A DNA stretch of 5,205 nucleotides from Rhodoferax sp. (lineage in GTDB: Bacteria; Pseudomonadota; Gammaproteobacteria; Burkholderiales; Burkholderiaceae): NCBI GenBank assembly GCA_020048295.1, contig JAIFMT010000175.1, positions 1 through 5,205 of the forward strand, given 5' to 3'. The first letter of the stretch is position 1, and each line of letters begins with the position of its first letter. The notes below the pieces were generated by a model. That model saw only the letters and a program-made list of their open reading frames with translations, searched no databases and was not told where the DNA came from. The position numbers were made by a program, and so were the translations under genes. This document shows positions 1-4,234 of this stretch, piece by piece.

Positions 1-138
1 AGGCCAGCGTTGACGGGGCCCCCGGAGCTGGCGGGTAGGTAGCACCGAGCCACTGGGTGACCAGTGGCCCAGAGTAATGGCAGTCACATTGGGGGCAACC
101 TCAATGCACAGAATCCGGCTTATCGGTGGGCTTCACAC
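1..138 (+). ncRNA. rnpB: RNase P RNA (class A), 3' part only
   Basis: This is the 3' portion of the catalytic RNA of ribonuclease P, which removes 5' leaders from tRNA precursors; its 5' part lies outside the window. From memory, the order of elements follows the end of the E. coli RNA. GGGTAGG (33-39) comes after a hairpin closed by GCCAGC/GCTGGC (3-8 with 27-32). Next is an 8-bp hairpin (49-56 with 61-68) capped by a GTGA tetraloop, in the place of P18. Then AGAGTAATG (71-79), a variable hairpin (87-94 with 99-106, one G-T pair, GCAA loop), and the strongly conserved ACAGAATCCGGCTTATCGG (108-126). GGTGGGCTTC (126-135) should be the 3' strand of helix P1, pairing with the missing 5' end. The mature 3' end is estimated at 136-138, by analogy with the E. 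coli TTTCACCT end. Small open frames overlapping this stretch are not real genes. Confidence 0.93.
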
Positions 139-154
139 TTTTCATAGCACCAGA

Positions 155-171
155 CCCAAGTACACCTTGGG
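155..171. terminator. Hairpin between convergent rnpB and iscR-like gene (possible terminator)
   Basis: CCCAAG (155-160) and CTTGGG (166-171) form a perfect 6-bp stem with a 5-base loop. It lies 11 bp past the stop of the minus-strand regulator and about 17 bp past the estimated end of rnpB, so it could end transcription from both sides. Neither strand has a clear T-run after the stem. A TTTT at 139-142 directly follows the rnpB P1 strand and could act with that helix instead. The call rests on symmetry and position only. Confidence 0.3.
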
Positions 172-182
172 CTACAGGCTGA

Positions 183-707
183 TTAGCCGCGTGCCAGCAA
201 AGACTGACCGAGCGCAAACACCGAGTTGGGTGCGTTGCTGCGCGCGGTGTGCTCGGGTGGCTTTTTGAACACACCGCGGTTGGGCGCTGGCTTTTGCTCG
301 ATCTTCACGCCTTTGGCGAGTTGCTCCAGCACCAGGCTGCGCAAGGTGACCGACTGCATGAAATCCAGCACCCGGGCGTTCATCGCGTCCCACAGGTCCT
401 GCGCCATGTCGTGGGCCGGCTCCAGTTCGGTCGTGCTGGTTTTTTGCGGCGCATCTTCAACCGCGCTGATGATGTCGGCCACCGTGATGGCATCGGTACG
501 CTGGCCCAGCGTGTAGCCGCCGCCCGGACCCCGGGTGCTGACCACCAGACCCTCGGCGCGCAGCTTGCTGAACATCTGCTCCAGGTACGAGAGCGAGATT
601 TGTTGCCGTGCTGCAATGTCCGACAGCGGCACGGGGCCGAGCCTTTCACGCAGCGCGACATCAATCATGGCGGTAACGGCAAAACGACCTTTGGTACTTA
701 AACGCAT
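183..707 (-). CDS. iscR: IscR-like Rrf2-family transcriptional regulator lacking Fe-S ligands
   Basis: This is a 174-residue winged-helix regulator of the Rrf2 family. Residues 1-85 closely match E. coli IscR as I recall it: MRLSTKGRFAVTAM at the start, the recognition helix ISLSYLEQMFSKLR (37-50, with Glu at 43 as in E. coli) and the wing RGPGGGY (59-65). IscR normally senses [2Fe-2S] status through Cys92, Cys98, Cys104 and His107 and controls Fe-S assembly genes. Here the matching stretch (residues 84-106) is about 4 residues shorter, has no cysteine, and has Gln103 at the histidine position; the whole protein has no cysteine. The dimerisation helix (about 103-135) resumes normally, followed by a polar tail. 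ATG 707 has a good Shine-Dalgarno (GGAG, 716-719 on the + strand) about 8 bases upstream. The gene stands alone: iscS/iscU do not follow, since rnpB converges on it. It may be a cluster-independent regulator acting like apo-IscR; its targets cannot be seen here. Confidence 0.88.
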   Translation of the reverse strand: MRLSTKGRFAVTAMIDVALRERLGPVPLSDIAARQQISLSYLEQMFSKLRAEGLVVSTRGPGGGYTLGQRTDAITVADIISAVEDAPQKTSTTELEPAHDMAQDLWDAMNARVLDFMQSVTLRSLVLEQLAKGVKIEQKPAPNRGVFKKPPEHTARSNAPNSVFALGQSLLARG

Positions 708-754
708 CTTGATTTCTCCAGTCAGTGTCGAAATGTTGTGACACAGGGGCTAAC

Positions 755-781
755 TCTATAGTTCCAGTAAATTTGTGTAAA
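755..781 (-). promoter_or_regulatory. Candidate sigma-70 promoter for the iscR-like gene
   Basis: On the minus strand TTTACA (776-781) resembles a -35 box and TATAGA (755-760) a -10 box, separated by 15 bases, which is shorter than the ideal 17. A start near 748 would give a leader of about 40 bases. The 725-744 inverted repeat would then lie across the start site, a usual place for a repressor site. The boxes are imperfect matches. Confidence 0.35.
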
Positions 782-801
782 TTCGAATTTGAGACAATAA
801 A
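773..801 (+). promoter_or_regulatory. Weak candidate promoter for nhaR
   Basis: TTGTGT (773-778) and AATAAA (796-801) are separated by 17 bases and sit about 47 bases before the nhaR start codon. The -35 match is poor (TTG only), as is usual where an activator is needed. The palindrome at 779-790 lies in the spacer. This is a guess based on spacing and AT content. Confidence 0.25.
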
Positions 802-847
802 ACTTCGAAAAAACCGAATCATTAGCGGGATAACTGAGGCTGTTCAC

Positions 848-1768
848 GTGAATTTCAAGCACCTTTACTATTTTTGGGTCACCGCGCGCGCCGGCGGCAT
901 CATGCGCGCTGGCGAACAGCTGCACACCACGCCGCAGACCCTGTCGGGGCAAATCAAATTGCTCGAAGACTGGTTGGGCCGGCCACTGTTTCGCAAAAGC
1001 GGACGACAGCTGGAGCTGACCGAGCATGGCCGGTTGGCGCTGGGTTATGCCGATCAGATTTTCAACTTGGGCAGCGAACTCGAAGGCGCGCTGCGGCAGG
1101 CGCGTGGTAGCCAGCCGAGACTGGACTTCCGCGTCGGCGTGGCCGACTCGGTATCCAAGTCGGTGGCGTACCGGTTGCTGGAGCCAGCGATGTCCATCGG
1201 TCAGCCGGTCAAGCTGCTGGCCAGCGAAGGCACGTTTGACGATCTGCTGGCAGCACTGGCGCTGCACCGGCTGGATCTGGTGATTGCCGACGAGCCGATG
1301 CCTCGGCGGGTCAGCGTCAAGGCGTTCAACCATGCGCTGGGGCGCAGTGACCTGAGTTTCTTTTGTGCGCCGGCTCTGCATTCACGCATCCAAGGCGACT
1401 TTCCGGCGTGCCTGGATGGGCTGCCGATGCTGGTGCCAGGGGCCACTTCAGCGGTGCGGCGTCAACTCGAAGGCTGGTTTGCCCGCCATCAGGTGGCCCC
1501 GGTGGTGGTGGGTGAATTTGATGATGCCGCACTGATGAAAGCCTTTGGCCGTGAGGGACAGGGTATTTTCATGGCCCCCAGCGTGCTCGAAGCCGAAACC
1601 TGCAGCCAGTTTGGCGTGCTGGTGATTGGCCGCACGGCGGAACTGGTGGAGGAGTTTTACGCAGTGTCGGTGGAGCGGCGCATCACGCACCCCTGCGTGC
1701 TGGCCATCACCGATGCGGCGCGCGGCCAGTTGTTCAGTGTGGAAGGCAACCCAAAACGCACCGGATAA
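848..1768 (+). CDS. nhaR: LysR-family transcriptional activator NhaR
   Basis: This is a 306-residue LysR-type regulator most similar to NhaR, which in E. coli activates the Na+/H+ antiporter gene nhaA (and the pga adhesin operon) in response to sodium. The N-terminus NFKHLYYFWVTA matches the NhaR start. The helix-turn-helix covers about residues 18-38 (AGEQLHTTPQTLSGQIKLLE), and RPLFRKSGRQLELTEHG forms the wing and linker entry. The effector domain contains FRVGVADSVSK (94-104) and GEFDDAALMKAFG (222-234), both characteristic of NhaR as I recall the E. coli protein. The frame is open upstream to a GTG at 725, but GTG 848 is preferred: it begins the family N-terminus and has TGAGG (835-839) 8 bases upstream. 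No antiporter gene is in the window. The partner gene is ddpX, 9 bp downstream. NhaR may bind the symmetric sites in 708-847; its inducer here is unknown. Confidence 0.9.
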   Translation: MNFKHLYYFWVTARAGGIMRAGEQLHTTPQTLSGQIKLLEDWLGRPLFRKSGRQLELTEHGRLALGYADQIFNLGSELEGALRQARGSQPRLDFRVGVADSVSKSVAYRLLEPAMSIGQPVKLLASEGTFDDLLAALALHRLDLVIADEPMPRRVSVKAFNHALGRSDLSFFCAPALHSRIQGDFPACLDGLPMLVPGATSAVRRQLEGWFARHQVAPVVVGEFDDAALMKAFGREGQGIFMAPSVLEAETCSQFGVLVIGRTAELVEEFYAVSVERRITHPCVLAITDAARGQLFSVEGNPKRTG

Positions 1769-1777
1769 TCGCCGCCC

Positions 1778-2326
1778 ATGCCGCTTAAAGAAATCTGCCA
1801 TCCTGCCATCGACATTGACCTGCGCTACGCCACCCCCGACAACCTGACCGGACAGGTCATTTACCACCACGCGATTGCCTTTTTGCACAAGGACGCGCTG
1901 GCGGCACTGGAACTGGCGGCTGAGTTGGCCCTGGCGCAGGGATACCGGCTGCGCGTGCTTGATGCCTATCGGCCCTCGGTGGCGCAGTGGCGCTTGTGGG
2001 CCGTTTTACCCAATCCGATGTTTGTCGCAGATCCGCGCATTGGCTCCATGCACACACGCGGTGTGGCGGTTGATCTGACGCTGTGCGCGGCCGACGGCAC
2101 GCCGCTGGACATGGGAACGGCGTTTGACGAGATGACAGAGCAGTCGTTTCACGGCCGCACCGACATCGCCCCGGCGGCACAGCACAACCGTTGCCTGCTG
2201 CTGGGGCTGATGACCGCCGCCGGCTGGACGCACCACCCCTACGAGTGGTGGCACTACAACCTGCCTGACCCAACCCGTTACCCCCAGCTCAGCGACGAGG
2301 TGGAGGGTGAGGCGCTGATGGACTGA
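1778..2326 (+). CDS. ddpX: D-alanyl-D-alanine dipeptidase (DdpX/VanX family)
   Basis: This is a 182-residue zinc dipeptidase of peptidase family M15D, which hydrolyses D-Ala-D-Ala. E. coli DdpX (193 residues, from memory) lets the cell use the dipeptide from peptidoglycan turnover; VanX in resistant cocci lowers D-Ala-D-Ala for vancomycin resistance. The site is complete: the SMHTRGVAVD motif (90-99) supplies zinc ligands His92 and Asp99, EWWHY (156-160) supplies the catalytic base Glu156 and third ligand His159, and DAYRP (62-66) carries the conserved Arg65. There is no signal peptide, so it should act in the cytoplasm. ATG 1778 is 9 bp after the nhaR stop with only a weak ribosome site, which suggests one transcript and translational coupling. 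No vanH/vanA ligase genes and no dipeptide transporter are nearby, so recycling or catabolism is more likely than glycopeptide resistance. Confidence 0.93.
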   Translation: MPLKEICHPAIDIDLRYATPDNLTGQVIYHHAIAFLHKDALAALELAAELALAQGYRLRVLDAYRPSVAQWRLWAVLPNPMFVADPRIGSMHTRGVAVDLTLCAADGTPLDMGTAFDEMTEQSFHGRTDIAPAAQHNRCLLLGLMTAAGWTHHPYEWWHYNLPDPTRYPQLSDEVEGEALMD

Positions 2327-2351
2327 GCGCGGCAGTTGGCCAGCTCCGCGC
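2327..2351. terminator. GC-rich hairpin after ddpX (possible terminator)
   Basis: GCGCGG (2327-2332) pairs perfectly with CCGCGC (2346-2351). AG (2334-2335) can also pair with CT (2344-2345), leaving one bulged C at 2333 and an 8-base loop. The stem begins at the base after the ddpX TGA and lies in the 75-bp gap between convergent genes. No T-run follows on either strand, so it may be a Rho-assisted or 3'-stabilising hairpin rather than a classic intrinsic terminator. Confidence 0.4.
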
Positions 2352-2401
2352 AGATGCCAACGGGATGGCACGCCCGATGCTGCCGGCTGCCGGGCCAGAC
2401 T

Positions 2402-3265
2402 TCAAAACCGCTCTTGCGCCAGCAAATAGCGCCACTGGCCTTGCGGCAAATGCCCCAGTGCCACGCGACCCACGCGCAAGCGCTTCATGCTGGTGATCTG
2501 TAGCGCAGCGCGCTCACACAGGTAAGCCAGCAGCCCGGGGTGCGCGCCCTTGAAGGCAAAGCGCAGCCGGGTTGATGTCGCACTGGTGCTGTTGATGCTG
2601 GCCTTGACCGCTGGCAGCGTGTCGCGCTCACTGGCCGGTGGGGTGTTCAGGCGCTGCAATTGCGCGGGCGAAACCTCGCCTTTGACCTCGACCAGCAGTT
2701 CGTGCTCCAGCACGGCCGCGTCTTCGGTCAGCTTGCGCAGCACGCGCCAGTCCTGCGTGAATACCACCAGCCCGCTGGCACCGGGCTCCAGCGGCACGCA
2801 GGCGGTGAGTTTGGCAAAGTGGCGTTTGAGAACGCGCGTGCCCGACGGGTCATCCTCGGCATGGTTGGCAGGTAGCAGCAACTGCTGCGCCGGCTTCACG
2901 TGCTTGCCAGCCTGGCCCGCAGCCGCCATGGCATCAAAGCCCGCCGGCTTGTGCAGCAGCAGCGTGACCTCGGTGAGTGCCATCAGGCTGGCGTTCGGGT
3001 CCAGCGTGACGGTCTGCTGCGCCACGCGCACCATCGGTTCTTCCACCACCAAGCCGTTGACCTGCACCCAGCCGCCCTCAATATACTGCTCGGCCTCACG
3101 GCGCGAGCATCCCTTGAGCTGCATCACGCGCTTGGACAGGCGCTCGCCGTCGGCCGCCGCAGCTCTGGCAGCGCTCGCCCCTGCGGCCCCTTTGATGGCA
3201 GTTTTGCCCGAGGCGTTTGCCAGCAACGGGCGAGCGGGTTTCTGGGGTGTGATCATGGCCGGCAT
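2402..3265 (-). CDS. S4-domain RNA-binding protein, degenerate RluB/RluF-type pseudouridine synthase
   Basis: This 287-residue protein has the layout of rRNA pseudouridine synthases of the RluF/RluB (RsuA-like) group. An Ala/Lys-rich, probably disordered N-terminus (1-38) is followed by an intact S4 RNA-binding domain (about 41-88: ERLSKRVMQLKGCSRREAEQ and VQVNG) and then a synthase-like fold beginning LLHKPAGF (103-110). The catalytic motif GRLDxxSxGLxxLT, whose Asp is essential, is VPLEPGASGLVVFT (157-170) here, so Arg is Pro and Asp is Glu160. The conserved KEY of the next motif is HEL (188-190), and the NRQIRRM segment is HPGLLAYL (242-249). The closing part, MKRLRVGRVALGHLPQGQWRYL, is still family-like. 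I infer an RNA-binding protein that probably no longer makes pseudouridine. ATG 3265 is taken as the start; ATG 3256 (residue 4) is possible and neither has a strong ribosome site. It lies 31 bp behind the mtfA-like gene on the same strand. Confidence 0.8.
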   Translation of the reverse strand: MPAMITPQKPARPLLANASGKTAIKGAAGASAARAAAADGERLSKRVMQLKGCSRREAEQYIEGGWVQVNGLVVEEPMVRVAQQTVTLDPNASLMALTEVTLLLHKPAGFDAMAAAGQAGKHVKPAQQLLLPANHAEDDPSGTRVLKRHFAKLTACVPLEPGASGLVVFTQDWRVLRKLTEDAAVLEHELLVEVKGEVSPAQLQRLNTPPASERDTLPAVKASINSTSATSTRLRFAFKGAHPGLLAYLCERAALQITSMKRLRVGRVALGHLPQGQWRYLLAQERF

Positions 3266-3296
3266 GGTAACCGGCGCGATGGGCTTGCTTCAGCGG

Positions 3297-4118
3297 CTAC
3301 GCCCAGTTCAATGGATCAAGCTGGTAAAACTGGCAAAACTGCTGGTACAGCGCCGGGTGTTCCTGCGCCATCTGTACCGGCTGCTCAAAAAACACCTCGG
3401 ACACCACGGCAAAGAATTCGGCCGGGTCAGTCGCCCCGTAGTCGTTAAACAGGCTGGGCGCGCCGCGCGTTACGCGGGCTTGCAGCGTCATGAATTCCTC
3501 GCTCAACACCGCTGACCAGCGCTGGTAATGCGCGCGCCGGGCCAGCAGGGGCGCACCGTTGGCGTGGCCGGTTTCCTGATCGAGCTGGTGGGCAAATTCG
3601 TGAATCGCCACGTTCTGGCCGTCGTCGGGCACGGCGGCACCGTCCAGCGTGTCTTGCCACGACAGCACCACCTGCCCCTGCGACCACGATTCGCCCGCCA
3701 GCACCTGACGCGCCCGGTGCGCCACGCCAATGCCGTCGGTGTGGTCGCGCTCCACCACAAAGCTGCCCGGATACACCAGAACCTGCCGTAGCCGGGGATA
3801 GTCGGCACCGGGGCGGTTCAGCAGCAGCAGGCAGGCGTGGGCGGCAATCGTCACCCGCATTTCGTCGGTGATGGTCAGTTCCTGGCAGCCGATGAAGGTC
3901 TTTTCGGCCAGAAACACCTGAATCAGGCCTTTGAGCTGGTGCTGCAGGTCAGGCGGCAATCTGGCGAACAGCGGCACGCGTCGGCGCAGGATGTCACGCC
4001 AGGCGGCTGGAAAGACTTGTTGGCGCACGCGCCGGCGTTGCCGCTCGCGCCACCAGGGTTGCCCGGCAAACCAGGCCACCAGCAGCAGACCGACGGCGGT
4101 GATGAGGAGGGCGGGCAT
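3297..4118 (-). CDS. mtfA: MtfA-type zinc-dependent peptidase (M90 family), membrane-anchored
   Basis: This 273-residue protein belongs to the MtfA/M90 group of gluzincin-like peptidases. The zinc motif HEFAH gives His173, Glu174 and His177, followed by QLDQETGHANG. Further on, YGATDPAEFFAVVSEVFFE provides conserved Tyr227 and the third ligand Glu234, with the same 7-residue spacing as the Tyr205/Glu212 pair I recall in E. coli MtfA. E. coli MtfA is a soluble aminopeptidase that binds the glucose repressor Mlc and so affects ptsG. This one differs by a hydrophobic N-terminal helix (PALLITAVGLLLVAWFAG, residues 2-19) followed by a very basic stretch (RERQRRRVRQQ), which predicts an inner-membrane anchor with the peptidase domain in the cytoplasm. 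Its substrate is unknown. ATG 4118 is chosen; the frame stays open to a TTG at 4154 (285 residues) and neither start has a clear ribosome site. It lies between the MBL gene and the S4-domain gene on one strand. Confidence 0.87.
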   Translation of the reverse strand: MPALLITAVGLLLVAWFAGQPWWRERQRRRVRQQVFPAAWRDILRRRVPLFARLPPDLQHQLKGLIQVFLAEKTFIGCQELTITDEMRVTIAAHACLLLLNRPGADYPRLRQVLVYPGSFVVERDHTDGIGVAHRARQVLAGESWSQGQVVLSWQDTLDGAAVPDDGQNVAIHEFAHQLDQETGHANGAPLLARRAHYQRWSAVLSEEFMTLQARVTRGAPSLFNDYGATDPAEFFAVVSEVFFEQPVQMAQEHPALYQQFCQFYQLDPLNWA

Positions 4119-4179
4119 GGCAATGGGTGGCAGTTGGTTGCGAGGAATCAGCAAGTGGTCACGCTGGCCAGATTTTCAA

Positions 4180-4214
4180 CCTGAGCGGTATCGAAACGGC
4201 GGCCCGACCTCAGG
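4180..4214. repeat. Inverted repeat in the MBL-mtfA gap
   Basis: CCTGAG (4180-4185) and CTCAGG (4209-4214) are perfect inverted arms around a 23-base spacer in the 116-bp gap between the MBL gene and the mtfA-like ATG. The loop is long and no T-run follows, so a terminator is unlikely. It could be an operator or chance. Nothing else recognisable lies in this gap. Confidence 0.2.
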
Positions 4215-4234
4215 CAGCGCTGATGGAGTGCCGT

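Larger units (their letters stand above)
708..847. promoter_or_regulatory. Divergent promoter/operator region between iscR-like gene and nhaR
   Basis: This 140-bp gap is clearly AT-richer than its flanks and must hold the promoters of both divergent genes. It contains several ordered elements: GTGTC (725-729) and GACAC (740-744) as an inverted repeat with a 10-base spacer; two copies of GTAAATT (767-773, 777-783) exactly 10 bp apart; a perfect 12-bp palindrome AAATTCGAATTT (779-790); and TTCGAA at 782-787 and again at 804-809, 22 bp apart. Helical-turn spacing and dyad symmetry suggest dimeric regulators, plausibly the NhaR and IscR-like products themselves. Which protein binds where is inference. 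Confidence 0.6.

Noticed and set aside
77..268. Short + strand open frame across the left edge
   Set aside because: Its first half is the 3' end of RNase P RNA and its second half is antisense to the IscR-like gene.
725..847. Upstream GTG at 725 as the nhaR start, adding 41 residues
   Set aside because: The extra residues match nothing in the family. GTG 848 has a good ribosome site and gives the conserved NFKHLYYFW start.
722..1381. Minus-strand open frame of 219 codons opposite nhaR
   Set aside because: It overlaps nhaR, whose protein sequence is strongly family-like, and also covers the divergent promoter region. No motif or ribosome site supports it.
1778..2326. Vancomycin-resistance (vanX) locus
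   Set aside because: The dipeptidase family fits, but no vanH, vanA or vanRS genes are adjacent, and a Gram-negative chromosome with a lone enzyme fits DdpX-type dipeptide use better.
2352..2401. Second hairpin in the convergent gap (TGCCA/TGGCA)
   Set aside because: The arms are only 5 bp, there is no T-run, and the 2327-2351 hairpin is much stronger.
2550..3515. Long + strand open frame (321 codons) opposite the S4-domain and mtfA-like genes
   Set aside because: It is antisense to two genes with clear family motifs, has a Ser/Arg/Ala-rich composition typical of a GC-rich shadow frame, and shows no recognisable domain.
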